Positions 11,086 through 19,356 of a stretch of 64,000 nt of DNA are shown piece after piece (the stretch's first letter is position 1; every line of letters begins with the position of its first letter). Where the stretch lies: contig NZ_JAASRY010000001.1 of assembly GCF_011761345.1 (NCBI RefSeq), forward strand, positions 930,001 to 994,000. The letters run 5' to 3'. The position numbers and the translations under genes were made by a program. A model generated the notes under the pieces. It had not been told where the DNA came from and did no database searches. It saw nothing but the letters and a program-made list of their open reading frames with translations. The DNA comes from Thalassobacillus devorans (GTDB taxonomy: Bacteria > Bacillota > Bacilli > Bacillales > Halobacillaceae).

Positions 11086-11736
11086 ATGACAAAGATAGCA
11101 CCTTCTATATTGTCTGCAGATTTTGCAAAGCTGGGACAAGAGATTAAAGAAGTAGTGGATGGAGGAGCGGACTACATCCATATTGATGTAATGGATGGAC
11201 ACTTCGTTCCCAATATCACCATTGGACCATTAATTGTCGATGCTGTGCGTCCAGTAACGGATCTTCCATTAGATGTTCACTTAATGATTGAAAATGCCGA
11301 ACAATACGTGGAAGCATTCGCAAAAGCAGGCGCTGACATTATTACCGTACATCAGGAAGCGAATGTACACTTGCATCGCACCATTCAATTGATCAAAAGT
11401 CATGGCGTGAAAGCGGGAGTTGTCATTAATCCTGCGACCCCGTCAGAAACGATCAAACCAATTCTTCAGGATGTTGATCTCGTATTGTTAATGACAGTCA
11501 ACCCTGGATTCGGCGGGCAATCTTTCATCGAATCCGTTGTCCCTAAGATACAGCAGATATCCCAATGGAGAAAAGAATTGGGGTTATCCTTTGAAATAGA
11601 AATTGACGGAGGGGTCAACAAAGATACAGCCCGAACATGTGTGGAAGCTGGTGCTGATGTGCTAGTTGCCGGGAGTGCCGTCTTTAATAAAGAAGATAGA
11701 AAAGCAGCCATTGACGCGATCAAGAACGCCTATTAA
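11086..11736 (+). CDS. rpe: Ribulose-phosphate 3-epimerase
   Basis: A 216-residue TIM-barrel enzyme interconverting ribulose 5-phosphate and xylulose 5-phosphate in the pentose phosphate pathway. Key motifs are [12 protein letters not shown], the metal-binding [12 protein letters not shown] and DVHLMI, and [12 protein letters not shown] with EIDGGVN near the end. The frame extends back to TTG 11080, but a GAGG site is better placed for ATG 11086, which gives the family-standard N-terminus. A hairpin follows directly. Confidence 0.95.
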   Translation: MTKIAPSILSADFAKLGQEIKEVVDGGADYIHIDVMDGHFVPNITIGPLIVDAVRPVTDLPLDVHLMIENAEQYVEAFAKAGADIITVHQEANVHLHRTIQLIKSHGVKAGVVINPATPSETIKPILQDVDLVLLMTVNPGFGGQSFIESVVPKIQQISQWRKELGLSFEIEIDGGVNKDTARTCVEAGADVLVAGSAVFNKEDRKAAIDAIKNAY

Positions 11737-11740
11737 TCAT

Positions 11741-11763
11741 ACAGCCGCACCTGGTGCGGCTGT
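11741..11763 (+). terminator. Hairpin after rpe
   Basis: A perfect 10-bp stem (ACAGCCGCAC with GTGCGGCTGT) has a CTG loop and is followed by a short TTTCC. It is probably an attenuating or partial terminator between rpe and thiN. Confidence 0.6.
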
Positions 11764-11790
11764 TTCCATTCAGTGAGGAGGTGTGGCAGG

Positions 11791-12438
11791 ATGAAACACG
11801 TAGCCATAGTCGGAGGAGGACCGAAACGGTATATCCCTGATCTAACGGAATACGATAAAGACAAAATGATATGGATTGGTGCTGATCAAGGAGCGGAAGT
11901 ATTGCTCGAACAAGGCATTCCCATCAGCCTGGCTGTCGGTGATTTTGATTCGGTGACCGAAAATCGTTTGGAAGAAATCAGGAACTTTGCCAAACATACG
12001 GACGTTCACCCCGAAGAAAAAGACGACACCGATCTCGAGCTGGCAGTCAAAGCAGCTCTGAAAGAAAAGCCTGAGAAGATTTACCTGTTTGGGGTGACCG
12101 GGGGCCGGATCGATCATACGCTTGCCAATATTCATTTGCTGCATCAGACAGAACGTGCGAATGTACCGGCTGTAATTATTGATCAACAGAACCAGATTGA
12201 GCTTACTACACCAGGGAAACATCGAGTCAAAAAGGTCGATGGTTACCCTTATCTATCCTTTATTCCGATTTCAATGACGGTAAAGAAGCTCTCACTCGAA
12301 GGTTTTTATTACCCATTGAACGACATGGACCTGCCCCTTGGCTCCACTCTTTGTATGTCAAACAAGCTTGTAAAAGAATATGGTACTTTTTCATACGACC
12401 AAGGCATACTATTGTTAATAAGGAGTCGAGATAGTTGA
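11791..12438 (+). CDS. thiN: Thiamine pyrophosphokinase
   Basis: The 215-residue enzyme transfers pyrophosphate from ATP to thiamine, giving thiamine diphosphate. Family motifs include IGADQGAEVLLEQGI, LAVGDFDSV, EEKDDTDLELA and FGVTGGRIDHTLANI. An AGGAGGTG site at 11776-11783 selects ATG 11791; the in-frame GTG upstream lies too far out. No TPP riboswitch is visible upstream, so control is probably through the rpe-side transcript. Confidence 0.94.
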   Translation: MKHVAIVGGGPKRYIPDLTEYDKDKMIWIGADQGAEVLLEQGIPISLAVGDFDSVTENRLEEIRNFAKHTDVHPEEKDDTDLELAVKAALKEKPEKIYLFGVTGGRIDHTLANIHLLHQTERANVPAVIIDQQNQIELTTPGKHRVKKVDGYPYLSFIPISMTVKKLSLEGFYYPLNDMDLPLGSTLCMSNKLVKEYGTFSYDQGILLLIRSRDS

Positions 12439-12494
12439 GAATGCGCACCATACAGCTTGTCCGCAGTTGATTCAGGAAAGAGGAGGGGGACTCA

Positions 12495-12575
12495 TTGAAA
12501 TTTTATACCATTAAACTCCCAAAATTTATTGGTGGCTTTGTCAGAGCTGTCATAGGAACCTTTAAAAAAGGGTAA
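12495..12575 (+). CDS. spoVM: Stage V sporulation protein M
   Basis: A 26-codon gene, too short for most gene finders. It starts at TTG behind a strong AGGAGGGG site. The product begins MKFYTIKLPKF and continues IGGFVRAVIG, ending in basic residues, and matches B. subtilis SpoVM nearly position for position (Pro9 and the amphipathic helix kept). SpoVM marks the convex forespore membrane, anchors the SpoIVA coat basement layer and inhibits FtsH. A CATACA sequence at 12450 could be part of a SigE -10 element, but I cannot place a matching -35. The gene sits between thiN and rpmB, as in B. subtilis. Its presence marks the organism as a spore former. Confidence 0.95.
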   Translation: MKFYTIKLPKFIGGFVRAVIGTFKKG

Positions 12576-12576
12576 C

Positions 12577-12609
12577 AAAAAAAGCACCCCAGCGCAGGGT
12601 GCTTTTTTT
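12577..12609 (+). terminator. Terminator of spoVM
   Basis: An A-run, the stem GCACCC/GGGTGC and seven T's form a compact intrinsic terminator immediately after the spoVM stop. Confidence 0.85.
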
Positions 12610-12667
12610 GTACTTTAAGAAAGTTAAATAGAAAAATGTAAAAGATTACTGTATTAAAGTAAACGAA

Positions 12668-12688
12668 ATGCCTGTCACTGACAGGCAT
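12668..12688 (-). terminator. Terminator of rpmB
   Basis: A 9-bp stem (ATGCCTGTC with GACAGGCAT) with a 3-nt loop lies 13 bp past the rpmB stop. Reading on the minus strand it is followed by TTTCGTTT. rpmB and spoVM converge here. Confidence 0.75.
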
Positions 12689-12700
12689 ACTACTGCGTGA

Positions 12701-12889
12701 TTATACGCGTGTTACTTTACCAGATTTAAGTGCACGGGCAGATACATAAACTTTTTTAGGCTTTCCATCCACTAGAATGCGTACTTTTTGTACATTAGCC
12801 TTGAAATTACGTTTATTAGCGTTCATAGCGTGCGAACGATTGTTACCTGAAGTTGTTTTGCGTCCAGTTACTACACATTTACGTCCCAT
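12701..12889 (-). CDS. rpmB: Large ribosomal subunit protein bL28
   Basis: A 62-residue basic protein with the bL28 N-terminus [20 protein letters not shown] and the [13 protein letters not shown] segment. It binds 23S rRNA in the 50S subunit. A GGAGGGATTACC leader precedes ATG at 12889 on the minus strand. It keeps only the first cysteine of the possible zinc ribbon, so it is the zinc-independent form. Confidence 0.96.
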   Translation of the reverse strand: MGRKCVVTGRKTTSGNNRSHAMNANKRNFKANVQKVRILVDGKPKKVYVSARALKSGKVTRV

Positions 12890-13110
12890 GGTAATCCCTC
12901 CTAGTGCTTACAAGTATATCTTGAAATACTTATACAATGTATCATAATGCAATCAGGATTGCAATCATTGCTGTTAAATTATATCAAGAATTTTCACTTG
13001 ACAGAATACGTGAATTCATCCAAAGTATTATAGGGGCAATCTTTGAATATGGCACGATATATGCCCAGAACGGATAAGTACCAATGATAATCCTGATAAG
13101 CTTGAGAATG

Positions 13111-13119
13111 TGTTATAAT
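13111..13119 (+). promoter_or_regulatory. Extended -10 promoter of yloU-yloV
   Basis: TGTTATAAT is an extended -10 (TG, one base, then TATAAT at 13114-13119). The -35 region is weak. It lies 38 bp before the yloU start. Confidence 0.6.
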
Positions 13120-13156
13120 ATAGGGAATAAACGAACAGGGACGAAGGAGGATCATC

Positions 13157-13519
13157 ATGTCTGTTGATATGAATACTAAATATGGTCAAGTAACAATCAG
13201 TAATGAAGTAATATCTACCATCGCAGGCGGTGCCGCTGTTGAATGCTATGGAATCGTAGGGATGGCTTCAAAGAGCCAGCTGCGTGATGGTATCGCGGAA
13301 ATCCTCAGAAAAGAGAACTTTTCCAAAGGTGTCGTGGTCAGACAGGAAGATGATTCTTTGCATATTGATATGTATATCATCGTAAGCTACGGGACGAAAA
13401 TTTCTGAAGTTGCTCACAACGTCCAATCTCAAGTCAAATATACATTGAATAAAACAGTAGGTTTATCCGTAAATTCAGTGAACATTTATATCCAGGGTGT
13501 TCGCGTTTCTACTAACTAA
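13157..13519 (+). CDS. yloU: Asp23/Gls24 family envelope stress-type protein (YloU)
   Basis: A 120-residue Asp23-family protein. The domain signature is seen in ISNEVISTIAGGAAVECYGIVGM and a VNIYIQGV tail. It is a cytosolic protein of unknown exact function; other family members associate with the membrane through AmaP. AAGGAGGATCATC precedes ATG 13157. Its constant pairing with yloV suggests a role linked to fatty-acid or envelope metabolism (inference). Confidence 0.9.
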   Translation: MSVDMNTKYGQVTISNEVISTIAGGAAVECYGIVGMASKSQLRDGIAEILRKENFSKGVVVRQEDDSLHIDMYIIVSYGTKISEVAHNVQSQVKYTLNKTVGLSVNSVNIYIQGVRVSTN

Positions 13520-13564
13520 ACAATAAGAACAGACAAACTAGCAGATATAGAGGAGGAAGCAGGT

Positions 13565-15226
13565 GTGACGGTTAAATTGTTGGACGGTAAAACGTTCGCT
13601 GAAATGGTGCTCGCAGGCGCGCAGCATCTGACCAATAACGCGGATATGATTGATGCGTTGAACGTCTTTCCCGTTCCTGATGGTGATACAGGTACGAATA
13701 TGAATTTGTCGATGACTTCAGGTGCTAATGAAGTAAAGAATGTAAAGGAAAATCATACAGGGGATGTTGCCCAGGCACTGGCCAAGGGTTTATTAATGGG
13801 TGCGCGAGGCAATTCAGGGGTCATTCTCTCTCAATTGTTCCGTGGATTCGGAAAAGAACTCGCTCAGAAGCAATCCTGTGATACGAAAGAATTTGCCCAA
13901 GCATTGCAGGCTGGCGTCGAAACAGCTTATAAAGCCGTAATGAAACCGGTGGAAGGAACTATTCTGACAGTTGCCAGGGAATCGGCAGAAGCTGCTGTCA
14001 AAACTGCGAAAAAAGAAGAGGATATGATCGTTTTTCTTGAGGCGGTTGTTAAAGAAGCTCAGGCTTCTTTAAAACGCACTCCAGAACTGCTTCCGGTCCT
14101 GAAAGAAGTCGGAGTTGTAGACAGTGGCGGACAAGGTCTCTTGACTATCTATGAAGGATTTCTGGCAAACCTGAAAGGGGAGACCCTGCCGGAACCTGAT
14201 ACAACTGGTTCCATGGATGAAATGGTGAATGCCGAGCATCATAAGCTCGCTCAGGATTTTATGGACACAGCAGATATCGAGTTTGGCTACTGTACCGAAT
14301 TCATGGTCAAGTTCGAAGAGGACAAGCTTAAGGAAAACCCTTATGATGAAGACCAATTCCGCAATGAATTGAGTGAAATGGGAGACTCTTTGCTTGTCGT
14401 TTCCGATGACGAATTGATTAAAGTACACATCCACGTCGAATACCCTGGCGAAGCGATGACACTCGGTCAGCGCTACGGCAGTCTTGTGAATATGAAAATT
14501 GAAAACATGCGCGAACAGCATACATCTATCGTAGGTGACAAAAAAGAGAAGCAGGCAAAAGCAAAAGCTGAATATGGAATTGTCACTGTTTCCATGGGGG
14601 ACGGCCTGAAAAAGATGTTCGAAAGCCTTGGCGCTACGGTTGTCATCCAGGGAGGCCAGACAATGAACCCAAGTACACAGGACATCTCGGAAGCTGTGTC
14701 AAAGGCTCATGCTAAAAATGTATTGATCCTGCCTAATAACAAAAATATCGTCATGGCTGCCGAACAGGCGGCTGAACTTGCGGAAGACAATGTTGCGGTC
14801 ATTCCTAGTAAGTCGATTCCTCAGGGTATGAGTGCTTTATTGGCATTCAATCCGGAAGCTGATCTGACAACAAATCAACAGGAAATGTCCGGCATGATGG
14901 AACAGGTGAAAACCGGCCAGATCACTTATGCGGTCCGGGATACGCAAATCGATGGCATGACCATTGAAAAAGATCATTTCATGGGAATTTTTGATGGCGA
15001 TATCAAAGCGACCGATAAAGATAAAATAACGACTGTCGAGAATCTCCTGAAAGAAATGATTGATGAAGATGAAGATGAAATTCTTACCGTTTTAGCCGGT
15101 GAAGAAGCGACCCAGGAAGAAATCGAGAGACTCGAAGCTTTCATGGAAGAAGAATTTGAAGATATCGAAGTAGAAGTCCATCAGGGCGACCAGCCGATAT
15201 ACTCTTTCATATTCTCAGTTGAATAA
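13565..15226 (+). CDS. fakA: Fatty acid kinase catalytic subunit-like protein FakA (YloV, DAK1/DegV-related)
   Basis: A 553-residue protein. The N-terminal DhaL-like ATP-binding domain shows NVFPVPDGDTGTNMNLSM and GARGNSGVILSQL, with GVVDSGGQGL later. The C-terminal half contains LPNNKNIVMAAEQAA and a very acidic end. FakA phosphorylates fatty acids presented by a DegV-type FakB for entry into phospholipid synthesis. The start is GTG 13565 after GAGGAGG. No FakB lies in this window. The neighbourhood with plsX some 18 kb away is consistent, because acyl-phosphates are shared intermediates. Confidence 0.9.
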   Translation: MTVKLLDGKTFAEMVLAGAQHLTNNADMIDALNVFPVPDGDTGTNMNLSMTSGANEVKNVKENHTGDVAQALAKGLLMGARGNSGVILSQLFRGFGKELAQKQSCDTKEFAQALQAGVETAYKAVMKPVEGTILTVARESAEAAVKTAKKEEDMIVFLEAVVKEAQASLKRTPELLPVLKEVGVVDSGGQGLLTIYEGFLANLKGETLPEPDTTGSMDEMVNAEHHKLAQDFMDTADIEFGYCTEFMVKFEEDKLKENPYDEDQFRNELSEMGDSLLVVSDDELIKVHIHVEYPGEAMTLGQRYGSLVNMKIENMREQHTSIVGDKKEKQAKAKAEYGIVTVSMGDGLKKMFESLGATVVIQGGQTMNPSTQDISEAVSKAHAKNVLILPNNKNIVMAAEQAAELAEDNVAVIPSKSIPQGMSALLAFNPEADLTTNQQEMSGMMEQVKTGQITYAVRDTQIDGMTIEKDHFMGIFDGDIKATDKDKITTVENLLKEMIDEDEDEILTVLAGEEATQEEIERLEAFMEEEFEDIEVEVHQGDQPIYSFIFSVE

Positions 15227-15240
15227 TAAAACAGAAAATA

Positions 15241-15275
15241 GAGGTCTAAATCTAACAAGGTTTAGACCTCTTTTG
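15241..15275 (+). terminator. Terminator of yloU-yloV
   Basis: A perfect 10-bp stem (GAGGTCTAAA with TTTAGACCTC) and a 10-nt loop are followed by TTTT. The rest of the gap to selO is AT-rich with no clear promoter. Confidence 0.85.
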
Positions 15276-15350
15276 AGTATATTCTGGTTTTTGTTAGACA
15301 CTAAACGTGAATAAATAAATATACAAATCTTAACTGGTAAAGGAGATAAA

Positions 15351-16817
15351 ATGAAACATTTAAATGAGATAGGATGGAATTTTGATAATAGTTATGCACG
15401 ACTGCCAGAGCCTTTTTTTGAACAGGTACAGCCAGAACCCGTTCATTCACCGAAGCCTGTTATCATTAATAAATCGTTGGCAGAAACTTTAGGATTGAAC
15501 GGTGATAACCTCGAAACGGAAGAAGCAGTAAATGTGCTGGCAGGGAACCAGGTACCAGATCAGGCAGTGCCGATTGCACAGGCGTACGCAGGTCACCAGT
15601 TTGGGCATTTTACTATGTTAGGCGACGGCCGTGCCGTTTTGCTAGGTGAACAAATCACACCATCAGAAAAACGTTTAGATATTCAGCTCAAGGGCTCAGG
15701 ACGTACCCCATTCTCGCGCAGAGGCGATGGCCGGGCAACCCTTGGCCCAATGCTGCGGGAATATATCATCAGTGAGGCGATGCACGCGCTTGGTGTGCCG
15801 ACGAATAGAAGCCTTGCTGTGGTGACAACCGGTGAATCTGTCATTCGGGAAACAAAATTGCCAGGTGCCATATTAACCCGTGTTGCTGCTAGTCACCTTC
15901 GAGTCGGCACCTTTGAATATACTAGAAGACTGAATGATATAGAAAAACTCCAGGAACTTGCTGACTATGCTATTGAGCGGCATTTTCCGGAAATTATACC
16001 AAATGAAGACCGATATCTTGCTTTTTATGAAGAAGTGGTCAGACGCCAGGCCAAATTGATAGCGAATTGGCAGTTGATTGGGTTTATTCATGGGGTGATG
16101 AATACGGATAATATGACCATCAGTGGTGAAACGATTGACTATGGACCTTGCGCCTTTATGGATGAATATGACCCGGAGACGGTATTCAGCTCGATTGATG
16201 TGCAAGGGCGATATGCCTATCAAAACCAGCCGGCAATTGGTCAGTGGAACCTGGCGCGCTTAGCTGAAGCCCTTTTACCATTGATTCACGAAGACCAGGA
16301 CCATGCTGTGGAACTGGCACAAGAGATCCTTGGAAAGTACCAGGAATGGTACCATAGCTATTGGCTGACTGGGATGAGGAAGAAACTGGGTATTCAAAAT
16401 GAAGAAGAGAAGGATGAGAGATTGATTGATGACCTTCTTGATATCATGAAGAAGCACCGTGCTGATTTTACCAACACGTTCCGCCTGTTAACATTGGGTA
16501 AAACGGAGGATACTGCTATGAATGAGAGTCCGGAATTCAAGCAATGGTATGAGCGGTGGCAACAGCGGTTAGACAGACAGGAGTTATCCAAGCCCTCTGC
16601 CTATCAGGAGATGAAGAAAGTCAATCCAGCCATCATCCCTCGTAATCACCGGGTGGAAGAGGCGTTGGAAGCGGCTGTCCAAAATGGTGACTACAATGTG
16701 ATGGAACGGCTTTTGGATGTTCTTTCAGATCCCTATGCCTATTCACCCGAACAAGAGGAATACACGACCCTGCCAGCACCATCCAGGCTCCCATACCGAA
16801 CCTATTGCGGGACATAA
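15351..16817 (+). CDS. selO: Protein adenylyltransferase SelO (YdiU/UPF0061 family)
   Basis: A 488-residue pseudokinase-fold enzyme. SelO binds ATP in a flipped orientation and transfers AMP to protein Ser, Thr or Tyr residues; it is linked to oxidative-stress protection. Signature stretches are [36 protein letters not shown] and HGVMNTDNM with the DYGPCAFMD metal site. Cys486 is the third residue from the end (CGT), the position held by selenocysteine in vertebrate SelO. A GGAGAT site lies just upstream of ATG 15351. It is not part of this cluster in B. subtilis and appears to be an insertion with the adjacent permease. Confidence 0.93.
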   Translation: MKHLNEIGWNFDNSYARLPEPFFEQVQPEPVHSPKPVIINKSLAETLGLNGDNLETEEAVNVLAGNQVPDQAVPIAQAYAGHQFGHFTMLGDGRAVLLGEQITPSEKRLDIQLKGSGRTPFSRRGDGRATLGPMLREYIISEAMHALGVPTNRSLAVVTTGESVIRETKLPGAILTRVAASHLRVGTFEYTRRLNDIEKLQELADYAIERHFPEIIPNEDRYLAFYEEVVRRQAKLIANWQLIGFIHGVMNTDNMTISGETIDYGPCAFMDEYDPETVFSSIDVQGRYAYQNQPAIGQWNLARLAEALLPLIHEDQDHAVELAQEILGKYQEWYHSYWLTGMRKKLGIQNEEEKDERLIDDLLDIMKKHRADFTNTFRLLTLGKTEDTAMNESPEFKQWYERWQQRLDRQELSKPSAYQEMKKVNPAIIPRNHRVEEALEAAVQNGDYNVMERLLDVLSDPYAYSPEQEEYTTLPAPSRLPYRTYCGT

Positions 16818-16941
16818 GAGGGTGGAAAACCCACTGTCTTTTTTATCATCGTTTACGGGTCAGATGTTTCGGTAACATAGTGGTAAAGGAGGCAGGATAA
16901 TAAAAGACAGAAAAAAAGGGGAGGTGGCCAATCTGGTTAGA

Positions 16942-17076
16942 TTGTCTCTTATATAGCCTATAATTCTCTCTTCCCGTAAATTTGTCTCTTAAAAATCCAA
17001 TATTGTCACTCAAATTTCGAAAATTGTCTCTCATCCGGGTGCAAGATTCTCTCATACTATGCCGGTTGTCTCTCTT
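16942..17076. repeat. Array of about seven TTGTCTCT repeats, 21-bp period
   Basis: The 349-bp gap between the convergent selO and permease genes holds seven copies of a TTGTCTCTYA-like motif (GAGAGACAA on the other strand). Five consecutive copies, aligned at 16982, 17003, 17024, 17045 and 17066, are spaced exactly 21 bp; two more (near 16942 and 16964) are irregular. Sequence between the motifs is not conserved. The 21-bp period equals two DNA helical turns. The array creates an 83-codon minus-strand frame that has no ribosome site and is not called. I see no other feature in the gap except the permease terminator. Confidence 0.85.
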
Positions 17077-17123
17077 ACGCCTTAAAATATCAAACACTTT
17101 TAAGCACGAGCGTACGTCACTAT

Positions 17124-17160
17124 AAAAAAGGCTCAGAGTTAGCCATTAACTCTGAACCCA
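17124..17160 (-). terminator. Terminator of the NCS2 permease gene
   Basis: Reading on the minus strand, a stem of GGTTCAGAGTTA with TAACTCTGAGCC is followed by six T's. It lies directly after the permease stop. Confidence 0.88.
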
Positions 17161-17166
17161 AAAATA

Positions 17167-18444
17167 TTAATGTCCGACTGATCGCATGACAAATTCGAAT
17201 AAGAACATCATGGCTATGAATACGACTGGGAAAGATAATTCCCTTTGTTTTCCAATCGCCAGCTTTACCAGCGGATAGGCTATGAATCCAAAAGCCATCC
17301 CATCAGCAATCGAATACGTAAAAGGAATCATGACAATGATCAAGAAAGCAGGCATTGTCTCGGATAACTGATCGAATTCGATATGTTTGATGTTCTGCAC
17401 CATCAAAGCTCCGACAATAATCAAAATCGGGCTGATAGCAGTAGGTGGAACCATCGATATCCATGGTATCAATAATAATGTGGCGAGGAACAGGATAGCC
17501 ATTGTAAATGCTGCGCGGCCGGTTTTTCCTTTTGATGCAATGACGGCGGCACTTTCTGCGGATGATACCGTAGGAGAAGTGCCAAGAAAACCACTTGCAA
17601 GTGCAGAAAAAGCGGTGGCTTTATAAGCGCGTTTAAACTTACTTTCATCTTCCAGCATCGCCAGCTGTCCGTGTATCAAGCCCATATTCTCAAATATCAG
17701 CACGATACTTAACGGGAAGACAGCCATCCAAAAGGTCAATGTTCCGATTCCTTCAAATGAAGGCATCCAGATGAAAGAACCCATATCCATGGAAATGCCT
17801 GTTCCCGGTTCGCCAAGCAGTCCGAAAAAGGAGGCAATCACCGTTCCTATGATCATGGTGACCAGGAAGTTGCCGGGAACGTTTCTGGTGAACAGAAATA
17901 TTCCGATGAATAAGGTCAACAGGCTGGTAATCACCATTTCGGAAGAAGGGTTTCCAAGTGCGATCAAGGAGTGTTCTCCTCTTACAACAAGTCCACCCTT
18001 TTCAAGGCCGATCAGGGTCAGGAATAGACCAAGACCTACCGTGATGGCGTGTTTCAAGGAATCTGGAATCGCTTCTTTCAGCCATTCCCCAAGTTTAGTG
18101 AATGCCGTCACAAGGAAAATCAACGAAGATACGATGACGACTGCCAGCCCTTCCTGGAAGCTCATGCCGGTGCCTTCGACAATCGTATAGGCAAACAGGG
18201 CGTTGACTCCCATCCCTGGTATCAGCACCATCGGGGCATTGGCGAGCCATCCCATCAGCAAGGTACCGACAAAGCTGGCAAGGATGGTAGCGACCATCGC
18301 GTTCTCGACGCCGATCCCTGCATCATGCAGGATCGAGCTATTAACCGCTACAATATAGACAGTCGTAAAATAGCCGATCAGACCAGCAAGGATGTCATTT
18401 TTCCACTGAGCAGCATCAATGGCATGTTTACGCTTGTTAAACAT
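17167..18444 (-). CDS. NCS2 family (AzgA-like) nucleobase permease
   Basis: A 425-residue polytopic membrane protein with 12 or more hydrophobic helices. It resembles the PbuG/PbuO/AzgA group of purine:H+ symporters (IPGMGVNALFAYTIVEGTGMSFQ; GTSPTVSSAESAAVIASKGKTG; PILIIVGALMV). The family's FFDTxGT motif in the middle is replaced by IFENMGLIHGQ, so substrate specificity may differ and I give no gene symbol. The frame extends to 18501, but an AGAGGAG site immediately upstream selects ATG 18444. No purine riboswitch is seen in the leader. Confidence 0.85.
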   Translation of the reverse strand: MFNKRKHAIDAAQWKNDILAGLIGYFTTVYIVAVNSSILHDAGIGVENAMVATILASFVGTLLMGWLANAPMVLIPGMGVNALFAYTIVEGTGMSFQEGLAVVIVSSLIFLVTAFTKLGEWLKEAIPDSLKHAITVGLGLFLTLIGLEKGGLVVRGEHSLIALGNPSSEMVITSLLTLFIGIFLFTRNVPGNFLVTMIIGTVIASFFGLLGEPGTGISMDMGSFIWMPSFEGIGTLTFWMAVFPLSIVLIFENMGLIHGQLAMLEDESKFKRAYKATAFSALASGFLGTSPTVSSAESAAVIASKGKTGRAAFTMAILFLATLLLIPWISMVPPTAISPILIIVGALMVQNIKHIEFDQLSETMPAFLIIVMIPFTYSIADGMAFGFIAYPLVKLAIGKQRELSFPVVFIAMMFLFEFVMRSVGH

Positions 18445-18509
18445 GGTGTACTCCTCTATATATTTGTAGCCCTCTCCCACCCGGTTGTTCATGCAACCCA
18501 CAAAGTTTA

Positions 18510-18538
18510 ATTATAATACCTGATCCGTATTCTGGCAA
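18510..18538 (-). promoter_or_regulatory. SigA promoter of the NCS2 permease
   Basis: On the minus strand, TTGCCA (18538-18533) and a perfect TATAAT (18515-18510) are 17 bp apart. The leader to ATG 18444 is about 60 nt and includes a small GTTGCATGAACAAC hairpin. Confidence 0.75.
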
Positions 18539-18675
18539 TACCTTGAGCTTTATGGTAAAAATAGTAGGGAATACTCCTGTTCAAGTAAACGTTTTCCCGC
18601 TAAAATAGAATAGGGAATAAGCGTGTGTAGTTATCATACATAACGGCTTATCTTGTGGAAGGGAAAGGTGATTGG

Positions 18676-19338
18676 ATGAAATATAAATCAGTTTTCGATA
18701 TTATGGGTCCGGTTATGATCGGACCATCTAGTTCACATACAGCTGGAGCAGCTAGAATCGGACGGGCTGCCAGGAACCTGTTCGGACGGGAACCGAAGTG
18801 GGCAGAAATTCATTTGTATGGTTCTTTTGCCCGAACCTATAAGGGACACGGTACGGACGTTGCCATAGTCGGCGGGTTATTGGATTATGATACACACGAT
18901 ACCAGGATCAGGGATGCGTTAGAAACAGCAAAACAAAAAGGAATTAAAGTGAGGTTCCATGAAGAAGAATCTCATACCGACCATCCGAATACAGCGAGAA
19001 TACGTATCGGTGACGATAAAGGAGACCTGGAGCTTGTCGGAATATCCATTGGCGGAGGTATGGCTGAAATAACGGAGCTGAACGGCTTTGAATTACGTTT
19101 GTCCGGAAGCCATCCGGCTGTCCTGTTGATCCATAATGACAGGTACGGAGCGATCGCCTCTGTTACCGGTATTTTAGCACGACATGAAATCAATATCGGT
19201 CATATGGAAGTGTCACGCAAGCAGGAAGGCCAGCAGGCATTGATGGTGATTGAAGTCGATCAAAATATAGACGAAAGCATTTTGAAAGAGCTGGAGAGAG
19301 CAGACCATATCTTACAGGTTGCCAAGATCGTCGACTAA
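18676..19338 (+). CDS. sdaAB: L-serine dehydratase, beta subunit (iron-sulfur, two-subunit type)
   Basis: A 220-residue subunit of the oxygen-sensitive [4Fe-4S] enzyme that deaminates L-serine to pyruvate. It contains SVFDIMGPVMIGPSSSHTAG, YGSFARTYKGHGTD and a C-terminal ACT domain (about 148-220) likely to sense serine. A GGGAAAGGTG site selects ATG 18676, which gives the same N-terminus as B. subtilis SdaAB; the open frame extends to 18655. It lies 18 bp before sdaAA. Confidence 0.94.
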   Translation: MKYKSVFDIMGPVMIGPSSSHTAGAARIGRAARNLFGREPKWAEIHLYGSFARTYKGHGTDVAIVGGLLDYDTHDTRIRDALETAKQKGIKVRFHEEESHTDHPNTARIRIGDDKGDLELVGISIGGGMAEITELNGFELRLSGSHPAVLLIHNDRYGAIASVTGILARHEINIGHMEVSRKQEGQQALMVIEVDQNIDESILKELERADHILQVAKIVD

Positions 19339-19356
19339 TAGAAAGGAGCATGAATT

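Noticed and set aside
16942-17076. CRISPR array
   Set aside because: The repeated part is only about 8-10 bp with 11-13 bp between, and no cas genes are nearby.
16846-17097. 83-codon minus-strand frame with RDN-type heptad repeats
   Set aside because: It arises from the 21-bp repeat, begins with GTG without a ribosome site, resembles no protein I recognise, and the spacer sequences do not look protein-constrained.
18445-18675. Possible purine riboswitch before the NCS2 permease
   Set aside because: The leader is only about 60 nt and shows neither the three-way junction nor the conserved loop sequences of that class.
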